This document shows positions 11,882-23,541 of a stretch of DNA of 64,000 nt, piece after piece (the first letter of the stretch is position 1; the number at the start of each line of letters is the position of its first letter). The notes under the pieces were generated by a model, which did not search any database, was not told where the DNA came from, and worked only from the letters and a program-made list of their open reading frames with translations. The DNA lies in contig CM059625.1 of NCBI GenBank assembly GCA_030435675.1, positions 8,246,001 to 8,310,000 of the forward strand. Reading direction: 5' to 3'. Source of the stretch: Steinernema hermaphroditum (lineage: Eukaryota > Nematoda > Chromadorea > Rhabditida > Steinernematidae). The position numbers and the translations under genes are program-made.

Positions 11882-14120
11882 GAATCCGCAGATCGTCTAA
11901 ACACGGCAAGATTCAGTCACAAATCGATTGTTATGTTAACGTAAAACAAATAATTGCACACATAACATGTATGCGAGCACACACCGAATTCACTAAGCGT
12001 AATACGAACCTTAAACACCATTCTTGAAGAGGCCTACTGTAAAAGTGCAAAACAGACCTGATGGTGCTTCACTACCTCAGTGGACGTTCACTGAGTGGCG
12101 GAAGTTTGAAGAGCAAAGCGGGATATGTGGGATCCCCGTCCGGCAAAAAATTACTGCTTGCCGAGGTCGGCGTTAAATCGCTGTTGAAAACTGGTTTCCC
12201 ATTACAAGTAAGGCTTTCGGCGATTTGAATTCAATAGAAATGTCACAAAAAGTGCATCGGGCATTACTGTTTCAATTGGGTAATATCTCCTCCGATTGAG
12301 CTAATAACTATGCTGCGCGCAAAAAAACGGTCCAGCTTTGGTTCACTCAAACTATGGGAGTAAAACAACATCACTATCTCCCTTATTTCTAGGCTAAGCG
12401 TCTGGAAATCGTGAAAGAAAAGGGCCGATGAGAGCGGCAGTCAATAGCACCGATCTACAACTCTATACAGAAGAACTCTACTTCGAAACACCGAATGAAC
12501 AGTCCCGCCGCCCGGATTTACTCGCTTTTACTAAACCGGAAAAGTAATCCTCACCGCGCACTCAGTGCGAACAGACAGTTACACGAAAGTGGACCTTTAC
12601 CACTAAATGCCCGTTGAGTGGATTTCAGCATTCAAAACCTAGTCAGGAGTACATAAGCTTAAGACTACTGTATGTTGGACTCGAAAGGGGAACTAACAAT
12701 TACCGAAATATGTCAACTTCGATATTGACTCTAATGGTAAATGTGCGACCGCATCAAAACATATCCGTAGAGTCTCGCATGGCAGACGAGCAATTTTCGT
12801 TATTTACTAGATATGCTGAGTAAGGGACGATATCCGGATCCCAAAAAAATCAATCTTGCACTATTCATGCACTTCAGTCCTCTCTGCTCAACGCTCTTCC
12901 CATACTTCCAGAAAATTCCATTACCATACTGTACCCGACAGAGATACACGAAAGCATGTTCTAGACGTTCTTCTGCTCTTCCGTTCGGACGTCATGTCCT
13001 TAGCATGTCCACGTATCTCAGACATCTGCTTAAGATCAATGTAGTTTTTTCGATGTGCTGACAGTCGGTAAACAGGTTTGCAGGCGCGGCATGTCCACTC
13101 ACGTCGGAAAATCGCTTTATCGACGGCGCCGCGCTCGTCTCCTCAAGGAACTTACGAGGAGAGCGAAAACCGCAGTCGAATCCGAATCGCCGAGTAAACG
13201 CTATTTGTTTATATTTATTTTCTAATTGTTGAAGAACTTTCACTGATCACTTACATGTTCCCTTCCGTCGTCACGTTCTGTGTCACAATTCTTCGTTTGT
13301 CCCTAATGCTAGGAACCGTTTTTTGAGTACAGCGATGTGTTTGCTGTAGATTTCGTTCCCACGTGTCCCTCTCCCTCAACGATTCGCCATCTTAGCTACT
13401 GAATTACAATTTCATTGGGGATTGCATGACGCCCGCGATCAATGGAAGTGATGGTCATTTGCGTTCACGCTCGCGCGCTGACCAGGAGAGAAGAGGCTCT
13501 AATCTAACCGGTCTCATTCGATTTTGACGACAATATGCTAGATTTTAAGCCGATAAGATTCGTTCGTTGTAGAATGAGACGAATGGAAGACGGACACGGT
13601 TCCTGTGAAAGTCTCCCCTCCACTTAGGCGACAAATAGTTCCTCCCCTCGGAGCTAACATTGTGCTCCGAAGATGACACTTAATTTACGGGAGCGCAACA
13701 GATCCCCGCGTCACTTTCGTTGTTAAATCATCTTGATCGTTGCGCTTCTTTGTGATCCCCTTTAAGGACAGCCATGTTTTCGCGACTTCTTCTAACTTCT
13801 CAACGTAAATGCTGCTCCGCCTTGCGGAAGGAAATTAGTCATTCAGTGATCGTCGATAACTCGTACTGGTGATTCGACACGCCGCTGAACTGGTTCGCTT
13901 AGCTAGACAGCGCCAAACGAATCAGGCGTCCACTCACGGCTACAGACGGTCAGATTTTCTTAATTGCGGTCTGTGTCCCTCGCGCTCTTTTTCGCGTTCA
14001 CTTCGCGTTTCACTCGCTCCTTTCCACAAGTCTTTGCAGGAACTTCTCGACCCGATGTGCTTATAGCAAAAGCGGTTTGAAAAAGAACTCACAATAATCT
14101 TTCCGTGATCTTCAAAAAAA
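11882..14120. promoter_or_regulatory. Long divergent intergenic region (2.2 kb) between the KCC and Patched-related genes
   Basis: The flanking genes start at 11881 (minus) and 14121 (plus), so both promoters should be here. Open frames inside (for example 12614-12823 and 12992-13243) are short, have no recognisable domain and show no joined exon structure. I see no RNA gene, tandem repeat or mobile element. Confidence 0.35.
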
Positions 14121-17100
14121 ATGTTTCACATAACCGGGTACATAGAACGCTCTTTCTACCAGTTGGGACTTTTCGTCGGCAAGCATCCCGAGCGAATAAT
14201 CATCTGTTGCCTGCTGATTACCGTAGCCCTGAGTGCAGGGCTGGTACGGTTTAAGGAGGTGAACAATGTGCGCACCGAATACTCTCCTCTAAATTCGCCC
14301 AGCAGAGAGGAGTACGCCGTCGCCAAGTCATTCTTGAGACAAGTCCGTCGCTCATTTCCATAATACAAACAGCTCACATGTCCTGTTTCAGAATGGAACA
14401 ATGGACCCGTGCTATGTTATGACCCACGCACACGACGGAGGGGATCTGCTTCGTCCCGAATATCGACAGCTAGTGTTTAACCTGACAAAGAGTTTGCAGA
14501 ACGACGTCAAAGTTAGCAAAAATGGGCGATCGTACGGGTTTAAAGACCTGTGCGAGCCGTACTGCGAACTAAACACGGCCTTTCTTGCGTTTCTAAAACT
14601 TTATGACGCGGAAAATCCGTCAACATTCACATATCCCGCGATCGAATTATTCGGAACGCAGGCTTTCATTGGTTTGTGCACCCACTGTGAAATGTTCACA
14701 ACATTGCAACTGCAGGCAACAACGTCTACGGAATCACTCTGCAAAATGACAGTAACTTCCTTGAATCCTTTACCACGGCAATTATGCCCTTTTACCTTGT
14801 GTCCGCCTATGAGGACACTGATGTCATGATTGAGTGGCAGCGCGCCGCAATTGCCCTCTTCGAGCAGCCGAAATACAGTCGACTTCTAAAGGTACAAAGC
14901 TCTAAAATAGTCTGGAAAGCAACGTTTTTAGACGGGAATGACTGGAGATAATCTTGTCTCGTACGAAGTTCGCCGAATGGGACTCGAGACGGCACCTCTT
15001 ATAATTGGATCGGTGGTGGCGATGATCGTTTTTGTCGTCATGTCTTCCTTTCGGTAACGATGTTTTGTTGACCCAACTGAGATCCGTGCACTTCATCCAT
15101 TATACGTCACTTTGCGCACCTTACGTAACGTTGCACTGAATTGAGATGTACCCGTGAGCGCACTCAGATTTCCGCAAACCCGAAATACGACTGCGGTTTG
15201 CAGAGCGGTTTCTGAGTAACCGACAACGTGTCGAACAGGTTACGACGAAAGGCGCGACTTGCTTGGTGACATACTGATGATACAATGGGAACGCTTAAAC
15301 ACGAAACCTGACCGAATCTTGACAACATTCGTTGCAGGCACAATCCGATACAGAGCAAACCATGGGAGGCCTTGATAGGATGTCTGATTCCTCTGCTCGC
15401 CCTCGCCGCCTCAATAGGTCTGCTCTCAGCTCTAGGCCTCCCGTTCCAGTCGATTGTGGTCGCTTCGCTCTTCCTGGTTCTTTCCGTCGGAGTTGACGAC
15501 ATCTTCATCATAACTCGGGCATGGGATCGAACGAATCGAGCGGAAATCATACCCGTTCGAATGGCTATTGCCTTAGAGGATGCCGGACCCTCGATCACCA
15601 TTAGGTAAGCCCCCATGGAGAAAATCATTTGCCCATAATTTCAGTGCTTTAACAAACGCTATGTCGTTTGCAATCGGAATCGCATCAGATACACCCGCTG
15701 TGAGGACATTTTGCATCTACTCAGGTAATGCGCAGAGCCATCTGAACATTTGGGCCCTCTTATTTTTTTATTCTAAGAATCGGTAATTTTCGGGATAGTC
15801 TTGCCTAATAGTGAAAGAACTCTCTAACGCTCTCAATTATCATTTTTTAAAGATTTGATATCATTCGAATCATCGAATTATAAGAATGCGACGTTCTGAA
15901 TGTAGAATTATTGTCTTGTTCAGGTGTCTCAATCCTGGTGGCCTACGTCTATCAACTGATTTTGTTTACGGCGATCATCGCAGTGAGTGCTCGAAGAGAA
16001 AAATCTGGTCGACAGTCGTTCCTTTTCTGTCTCAAGGCCGATCCTCAGGTTTGTTTTTAACTAAAAGTCGTAGACATCTATGATGTCGTTCCAAAAGTGT
16101 CAAGAGCGTTATGTTAAGGCTGTGGCAGAAGCCATCAGAAGCCAGACGACGTATCGGTCGTAGGTCGGTATCATTTACTAGAGGTCGTTTCAGGCAGTGT
16201 GTCATTCAGTTGAGGTAGGCGAACGTCTGCATGACTACTTAGTGAAGCAATGGTGTAAGATAGTGACCTCTTGGACAGCGAGGTACGTCATTTAAGTGGC
16301 CTAAAAGTATCCGCTCCTTTAGAATAATTCTTTCCGTCGTCATGATTCTCTACTTTTATGTGTCTTACCTGGGCATATCACAACTGAGTTCGAATATATC
16401 CATCGACAAGATGGCTCTTCCGGACTCTTATCTACGAGAGTTCCAGTCCACCTTCGAAACGGCTCTCCGGAACATGCAACCAATTTCCATTTTCGTGTTG
16501 AACCCTGGGGATCTACGTGATCCGGACAGAATGCAAGGTGAGCTCTGGATCCTAAAGCTCATCCAATCAGTTCTTCTCAGAAATCAAAAACCTTGTGCGA
16601 GACTTTGAAAACGCAACAAACAGCTACGGTTCCGAGTCCACCTTTTTCTGGCTGCAGCCATACGAAGACTTCTTACGGTTCTATGGCGAGACCGACGAAT
16701 TCACGTACGCGGAAATTCCAACGTTTTTCAAGTCCGCCACTTATTTTTACCTCACCTCATTTCTGCACTACAACGAGAGCGCGTGCCTTGAGAACGATCC
16801 ACAGTGCATTACGGCGTTCTTCTTCATGACCAATTTCCACGAGGTCATCAAGTACCACGAACTCATTCCGGCCGTTCTCGACTGGCGACGCATTGCTCAG
16901 AAGTACAGCCATTTAGAAGTCTACGCCTACAGTGACCACACCCCTTTCGTAGATCAAGTAGAACCTCGATTTGGCATAGCCTGTACTATTCACCGGTTTC
17001 AGACCTTAACGATTGATCAGACGGTTGTCGGGAGTGTTGCAGCTGCGTTATTCTGCACAGCCGTTATTTGTTTCATCTTCATTCCGCATGTGCTCAGTGT

Positions 17101-17886
17101 TCTGTGCGCTGTTTTCTCCGTCTTCAGCATTAGTGTGGGAATATTTGGTCTTTTGAGTTTGTGGGGTGTCGATCTCGACCCGCTCAGCATGGCCGCGCTT
17201 CTTATGGCCATCGGGTTCTCTGTCGACTTCACTGCTCACATCAGCTATCACTACTACAAGGCCAATTCCAAGGTAAATAACACTCTTGCAACACTCCAAT
17301 ACTTTGACCAACTGTCTGCAGAACCCTCAACGCCGTCTCCACGAGGCGCTAAGTATTATTGGCTGGCCCATGCTTCAAGTTGGCCTTTCCACCATCGTGG
17401 CTCTGCTGCCCCTACTCTTCAAACAATCGTATCTCGCGCTGGTCTTTCTAAAGACAATTACGGTCGTGGTGGCCCTCGGCATTTTCCACGGTCTAGCAGT
17501 GTTACCGGCAGTTTTACCCATTATTTCGCAGTTGACCGCTTCCGAAGACGTTAAATCACCGGAATCATCGGAGCGGAGTTCTCAGCGATCACACGAACGA
17601 AAGGAGAGCTTCTATAAGGTTTGCTTTCAGTGCACAAAGTCAGCACGTAGCGGCCTTGTGAATTTTGCAGAGCCAGCATTTAATCAAGGCCATCAGCAAG
17701 GAGGTCGAGTGGTGGGCCAGCAAGGAGGTACAGAGCGATAGTGGACCCCAGAAGCCGGGTCGGTCGCTCTCCTTCAAGCGCAACAACGTTACGCCTAAGA
17801 CGTGCTACATGGACAACTCTAGAAGGGGAGCAACTGCTCTCGTTCACAAAATAATGCTTGGCAGGAGTAAATCAAACGCCATGTGA
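14121..17886 (+). CDS. Patched-related (PTR/PTCHD type) membrane protein with sterol-sensing domain
   Basis: The ATG at 14121 begins MFHITGYIERSFYQLGLFVG, followed by TM1 (IIICCLLITVALSAGLV) and the PTR-typical EYSPLNSPSREEY. The first extracellular loop runs to about 14950. The sterol-sensing-like block has TM2 (PLIIGSVVAMIVFVVMSSF), TM3-4 and SVGVDDIFIITRAWDR, where the TM4 Asp-Asp pair is intact. After the second loop, TM8-12 include LLSLWGVDLDPLSMAALLMA, GFSVDFTAHISYHYYKANSK and LSTIVALLPLLFKQSYLALV. A serine-rich cytosolic tail (SPESSERSSQRSHERKE) and a final exon end at the TGA at 17884-17886. This RND-superfamily group is greatly expanded in nematodes and is implicated in cuticle and moulting. 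Transport substrates are unproven. Two introns of about 270-280 bp (around 15055-15340 and 16045-16320) are much longer than the rest. Confidence 0.93.
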
Positions 17887-18771
17887 ATGTCCTCTGCTGA
17901 TCTCCCATTGAAAAAAGAACTTATCATCTCTCAAGTAGTTTCTCTAGAATCCATTGTGCAATCGGCATCCAACGTTCGACGTTCTCTGCAAAATCCCCCT
18001 GATATAGGTTTATAGCGAACAGATTATTCAATGTGACTTATTTATTGTGTATGTCCCCTTTCGTTCATCTGTTTGTACATACAGAAATCTGTTAAAGTTT
18101 TTCCTTCATGCTACTGCTTGGTGTCGCGTCCGCGACTTCATTCGAACCATCCTTTCTTAATCATCAAGTCATCCTATTCAAAGATCACCATCGGAGGAGT
18201 TGTGAGTCAAGATTTCAAAAGTACAAAAGTGTCAACAACTGGATCACGAGGCAAATAAGGGAAGGACTTGCGGGCCGTCGAAAACAACTTAACGACCCGC
18301 CACAGATCGCTCCCCTTCCTCACTCTTCCACCCGAACATCGTTCTTCCCGGCCGATGCACCATAAGCGGTCTGGTCTCGTTGGTTAGAAGCTCGTTCGAT
18401 GAGACCCGCGTGGCAGATTTCATCGAACGAGCTTCTAACCAACGAGACCAGACCGCTTACTTGGCTTACTGTCACCCAGTTCCACGATGAGTGTTTGATT
18501 CGAAACGCAAAGGTACGATATAACATTTTACAACAATTGAAGAAACATATGAGAAAACACATATGAGAACATACGAGAAAAGCTACCAGGACTAGAAAGG
18601 AAAGGCAAAGAAACCCGTGTGGTTAAAAGGGTAACGCAAATAAGCATAAGTGCAAGAGAGAGAAACGAGATCTACACTGAAAGAGAGTGCTGTGAAACGA
18701 AAAAGTGAGGCAGGTACAGAACTGCGCAGCAGTCATCAATTGAGTCAAGCGGCTTGACTAATTAAAAACAG
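17887..18771. other. Convergent intergenic region between the PTR and SLC36-like genes
   Basis: This stretch holds the 3' UTRs of both neighbours (stops at 17886 plus and 18772 minus). Its main structure is a 40-bp perfect inverted repeat at 18363-18459. Open frames at 18108-18365 (plus) and 18320-18562 (minus) overlap the repeat and have no recognisable domain. Confidence 0.4.
18363..18459. repeat. Perfect 40-bp inverted repeat with 17-bp spacer
   Basis: The left arm 18363-18402 (starting taagcggtctggtctcg) is the exact reverse complement of the right arm 18420-18459. The spacer 18403-18419 is gacccgcgtggcagatt. Transcribed from either side it would form a 40-bp uninterrupted hairpin. It lies between two convergent genes, so it could be in either 3' UTR. 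Confidence 0.95.
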
Positions 18772-20587
18772 TTAACTGATTAAATTGGAAATATTCGATT
18801 GGAGACCAGCGATGAGACCAAACAACCCGATGACGACGAGAAATCCATTCTTGAGCACCCGGACATAGACCCTCCAGCGTTGATCTTCAGCGCCCTTTTC
18901 TTCAAGCATGACAGGCACAAAGGTGATGGTGTCTATCAAAGCAGGGAACACGAATGCCAGCATCATTCCGGAAGTGACTCCGACAAGTGGAATGATTTCT
19001 TCCAAATTAGGAACTGCCATCGCGATTCCCACTGAAGACACGTGAAGACATTTTAGTCGCCGTGTTAAAGGTCTTGAACTTACTAGCTACGAGGACAAGG
19101 AATGCCCTGAAGAGATACTCGAAGACGATATGAAGCTTTTTGTTGATTCTTCCATCCAAAACTTTTTGACGGATTTCTGGCCACAGCATTTCAACAACTA
19201 CGTACTGTTGAATTACGAAACCGAAGTAGACGACCAACGTTAGGAGAGCCTTTACTACGATGTACAACCTAGGAGGGAGTTTTTTGTCCAAATTAGTCGG
19301 TATTACTAACGGAGTGGATGGGAGGTTAAGCGTGATGCTTCCCTCGATGCCTTCTCCATAGGTGACATAGCCGAAGAATCCAGAAGCAGCGTAAGCGATG
19401 GTCACCAGGGACATTCCGGTCGAAAGGACACCTACGGGACCCACCATGTCTTCGGGATGTTTCAACTTGTTCTCCATTGGAAGAACCTGTAATCAAAAAT
19501 CAGAGTGGACTCGACATTGAATTGGTTTTACCATGGCTTGACCCTCAAACGAGTACAAGATGGAACCACATGCGGTCATAATTCCGTTGAAGTCAGTGAT
19601 CCAGGGAAGCTCATTGGTGACATGTGGAGCACGAATGAGTTTCTAGAAATTAGGCTTCCTTTCACAGACAACGATGTTTGATCCCCACCTGAAAGATGAC
19701 CACAAACGACGCTATCATCAGGACGTTTCCAAGTATGCTCACAAGAGCAATGACTTTCAGAGTTCTTATCGAATTGATAGCGAGCATCGGCACCAGGATC
19801 ATTAGCATCCACATTTGTTTCGAAGCAGAGAAATCTGTTTGCTCTTCTACGATCTGCAAATAGTGGCACACAAGGTTTATTATTTTTGCGCGAGAACGCC
19901 TCACTTCTTGCACGTGGACGGCGACGAACACATAAAAGACACTGCATATGCCGATCTGTAGGATGATGATCGCGATGTTTACAACCAATCTGAAACATAC
20001 AACACTGATGTTTGGAACCGCGTGCCGCATAGATCTACCTAACGAGTCGTTTGTGAGGTCTCAACCATCTGAAGCTATTTGCAGCTGCTTCGTAGGCGAC
20101 GTTTCCGTAGTCAAGATGAGCATCACCTTTCCTATATTCACTCGATTTTAAACAATCCAAAACGAATGACCCACTTTTTGCACAGATACTGCGAACAGTG
20201 CACCAGTTGCAGCATGCAGTGATTGTTCAGGAAGCCAAACAGGAACACTAGTGCAAAAGCAGTCTAAAACAGTACATAAGGCACCATTTAGAAGATTTAT
20301 GCGTCCTACCCACAATCCAGCTTGTTTGAAGGCAACGGGCAAGGAAAGGCACCCCGGACCGATCATTCCTTTTACAAAGTTGACCAGCGTGTAAGTCGCC
20401 CTAAAGGATCGTATAAAAGTCAAAAACAGTGGAGAAGGACTAACGAAATTCCTCCCTTGCGAATCAAGGGGGCACTCGAGGACGCATTCGATTCGGATGT
20501 ATCGCTATTAGAGCAGCTAATTCGCTTTTCACCTTCAGGGTATGAAATTGTAAGAACAGTAGGGTTGCTAGGGCTAACCTTCGCCAT
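18772..20587 (-). CDS. SLC36-like proton-coupled amino-acid transporter (AAAP family)
   Basis: The ATG at 20587 (MAKVSPSNPTVLTISYPEGE) lies 8 nt after an acceptor-like agtttttcag on the minus strand, suggesting trans-splicing. A hydrophilic serine-rich N-terminus with an acidic-dileucine-like SSSAPLIRKGG is followed after a short intron by the family's opening motif ATYTLVNFVKGMIGPGCLSL. Later membrane blocks are STGMSLVTIAYAASGFFGYV and the last pair MLAFVFPALIDTITFVPVML and FLVVIGLFGLIAGL. The protein ends QSNISNLIS at 18772. SLC36 and related AAAP carriers move small amino acids with protons across plasma or lysosomal membranes. Substrate cannot be read from sequence. An SLC38-type assignment is less likely, given the short N-terminus and the GMIGPGCLSLP form. 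Confidence 0.85.
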
Positions 20588-22006
20588 TTGTGCTCTGAAA
20601 AACTACTTTAAGAATCAGGGAACGTATTGCACGGTTAAATAACACTGAAAATGAATACGCGATTTGCGGAACTTTTAAAGGTCGCAAAGCAAACATCAGT
20701 TCGGTGAAAGTCTTAATACGTTGCAATCAGCGACTGTGCAAATAAAATTTAATCGAGCACCTCTTCACACATTCGAGAAACCAAACCTTTCAAAAGTTTT
20801 TGTTTGATCATTAATGACGACCTCACCAGCGCTCTCCGATCCGCTAAAATTGGGATTTATGCGCGCTTCAAAAACTGAATAACCAGCTCCCAAGGTCACT
20901 AATTCAGTCTGTGGGGCGGTACAATAGGGCAGATCTCTAAAGTGACATTTAACACTCATACGCAAAGCGCACAGACGACCAGAACAAAGTTGCTGTGGCT
21001 GAAGATTGTATCCAACAGACCCGTTATACGGACAACCCATAACAAGCGGAGGACATTTGGTATTCGTTTCGGTGCGCAGATTATGGCTGGTCGCTGTCGG
21101 AGCAAAAACAGAAGAACATCACCGGTGGGAAGCTTCCACGACGTCACTGGTGAAACAGCGCTTGTAGGTGCAGCCCTCGTTGAGTCGATGGAACGTGCCA
21201 TTAAATCCGTGGAAGCCGCTAAGCGTCACAAAAGCTGTCTTTAGCAGTGGAGTGGTACTAGCTACCGTACGAACACGCGTGTCTATCAAAATGACGCCAG
21301 TGGCGACGCATTCCACAGCAATCTTTAAAAGTCGACTAAGACCCCGACAATGGGTGGCAGCGATAAGTGATAGTGAAAAAGCATTAGAGAAGTGATAGGA
21401 AACAGAAGGCACTCGACGGCTACAGACACCGAAAACCAACACCCCCTGCAGAGAGCGAACGACGGCAAATCTATGGCACGAAAATGCAATTGTGGGAGTC
21501 TGTTGATAAGAAAACACTTTCTATCAGGCAACGTGAACTGCAGGTGACGTTAGCGCTTTGCGGGGAACCCCATTTGCGGCGTGGTCTTCAACGAAGATCA
21601 ACGGAACGACTTGATTTAAATCGTCACGTGAATATTTTACGTCATTCGTTACGACGCGATCAAAGTCCAGTGACAGTCCATTCGCCGACGTTAAACTCTT
21701 TGATCTGTCTCAATTTGTGACGAACACTTCAGACGGTTTTATGCAACAACACGCGACATTAAAAAGGAACAGAGTCATCATAGATCACGAAACGCTATGC
21801 GGGTTTCTGTGCTTAGCAGTGGGGAATTGGGGGAATTTGTTGGAGTCTTATCATTGGGGCAAAGAGCAATCGCGTAATGGAAAACTCCCAAGACGGATGG
21901 GCTACCGGGTGGCAGGCACAAAAACAAAAACACTATCTTGTACAGTATGACAACATGTGAGAAGTATTTGTGAACAATAAGCAGGAGCGCGTGAGCAATG
22001 TTAATG
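20588..22006. other. Intergenic region with unassigned open frames
   Basis: The region lies between the SLC36-like start (20587) and the stop of the divergent channel (22007), both minus. Minus-strand frames at 20765-21040 (91 residues, several cysteines) and 21119-21517 (132 residues), and a plus frame at 20942-21244, overlap each other. None contains a domain I recognise or joins into a convincing spliced gene. I therefore leave it unassigned. It must contain the SLC36-like promoter. Confidence 0.35.
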
Positions 22007-23541
22007 TTAAATGAGATACAGAACCAAGTAGACGATGATGAAGACGATGAGCACAAGAGGGAACAAAACTCGAGAGATGATGTCGAGGCCGTTGTTCTCG
22101 CGGAAATTGGCACATTTGGTGTTGTACGCCAATTCGACAGTCTGTAGAAAGGAAAACAGCATTATCACCTCCGCTTCTCCAACTCACTTCCTGAGCAGCC
22201 GTGAGAGCGCTCTGTTCTTGGGCGGTAATGCCGTTGGTGTATTTCATGGTTCTGCGAATTCCACAGCAGATGACGAGAAAGTATTCCAGAAGGGAGAAGA
22301 ACGTTATGACAAGGCAAAAGATCGCCCACACTCTAATGCCAGATGAAACGAAGAAGGCCGATTTTGGGGCAAAAACCTGAAGTTTGAAATCGTATTAGAG
22401 GAAGCGAGGTTGTGGCAAACGAAAAGTGACGCGAAGATGAGGAAGGGAAAGGCGGCGCTGAAGCTGCGAGGAACAGACCAAGAGCCATGGATCCAGAAGT
22501 GAAGGAATGAGGCAATGACCTGAAAGTGCCGACAGTTTCGAGCCACTCTTTCACTTCCTTTACCAGCAAGAGAGTAGGCAAAAAAACGGTGAGCAGTGCT
22601 CTTCCACACGAAGATTCGAACGAAACGACGACATCGATGCACGAGTAGACTCCTGCAAGAATTTCGCTGGGAAAAGGCGATAATAAAAAAATCTACGAAC
22701 CTACGGAATAGTTTCCAACACAGTCACCGGCAACAGCCTCTTGGAAGGAGTACTCCGAATTCAGTAGCTGGTTGGACACCTCAAGAGGAACAGCGTTTGG
22801 AGGAGAATTCGCCCACAGATAGGCAACGTCTTCCAAAGCGTAGTTATCTAAGCTTTCAATGAGTTAGGACAGAAGCGCGCGACGTACAGCTCGAAAGACG
22901 CAAGGTGAAGCTGATCGAATTCAAAAAAGGGAACTTTGATTGGTACTCAACAGGAACGACAACGGTGCGTCTGAAACTACACTTAATATTTGGTATAATT
23001 CTGAGGAGTACCCTTCGCTGGAACGCACATATCCAGAGGGTTCCACCACGGCACTCTTTTTGCCTTCTTGTGAAATCTCTTTGCCATTGGAAAAGTAAGT
23101 GTCTGGCTTCCAGATCTTTCGGTTTCCCGGAACTTTCACTTCCTGAATCTGCTCTCTGACATCCACATCATATTTCAACCTATTATCCATCCATTGCTCT
23201 CTCAGGTACAAATCGACTTCCTAAAACTTATGTTTTGTTGAGACGAAACATTACAACGTAGCTACCGCAGTGTTCGTTTCCCACTTGACGCTGTTGATGT
23301 AAATACTCGTTATGACGACGATTGACGAATGGTCGGCGTTTTCTAAACACGAAAAGGGCGAAAGTCATCTGAGTGGGTACAGCCAAATCGAACCTCTAAC
23401 GGGAGGTCTCGTATCCTTGTCGTAGTTGCTGAACACCTTTGCCACAATTTGGCCTTCGGTTCCAATTTGTCGACTTCTTATCGCTTTATTCTGAGCATTT
23501 GATACTGTATCCAGGCAGCTGAAACAACAAGTATTTTCCAT
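22007..23541 (-). CDS. Divergent pentameric ligand-gated ion channel subunit lacking the Cys-loop cysteines
   Basis: Readable exons: SNYDKDTRPPVR (about 23400-23470), NADHSSIVVITSIYINSVKW, YLREQWMDNRLKYD with RKIWKPDTYFSNGKEIS, and GYVRSSEG. Then an exon around 22898-22977 reads RTVVVPVEYQSKFPFLNSIS then FTLRLSSY. Next come YALEDVAYLW, a loop-C cysteine pair (CVGNYSVGVYSC), M1 (LLTVFLPTLLLVIASFLHFW), M2 (PRSFSAAFPFLIFASLFVF), M3 (GIRVWAIFCLVITFFSLLEY) and M4 (VLFPLVLIVFIIVYLVLYLI), with the stop at 22007. The fold and all four helices are present. Both Cys-loop cysteines are replaced (Val, Phe) and M2 is almost entirely hydrophobic. The 5' end is uncertain: ATG 23541 is the nearest in-frame start, but no signal peptide is seen, so an upstream exon is likely. 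Function unknown. Confidence 0.8.

Noticed and set aside
14121..17886. Niemann-Pick C1-type or dispatched protein
   Set aside because: The EYSPLNSPSREEY start, lack of an N-terminal NPC domain and the GFSVDFTAHI TM10 motif fit Patched-related proteins better.
18363..18459. tRNA gene (ttggttagaagctcg resembles a D arm)
   Set aside because: The similarity comes from one arm of a perfect palindrome; there is no anticodon, T arm or acceptor stem.
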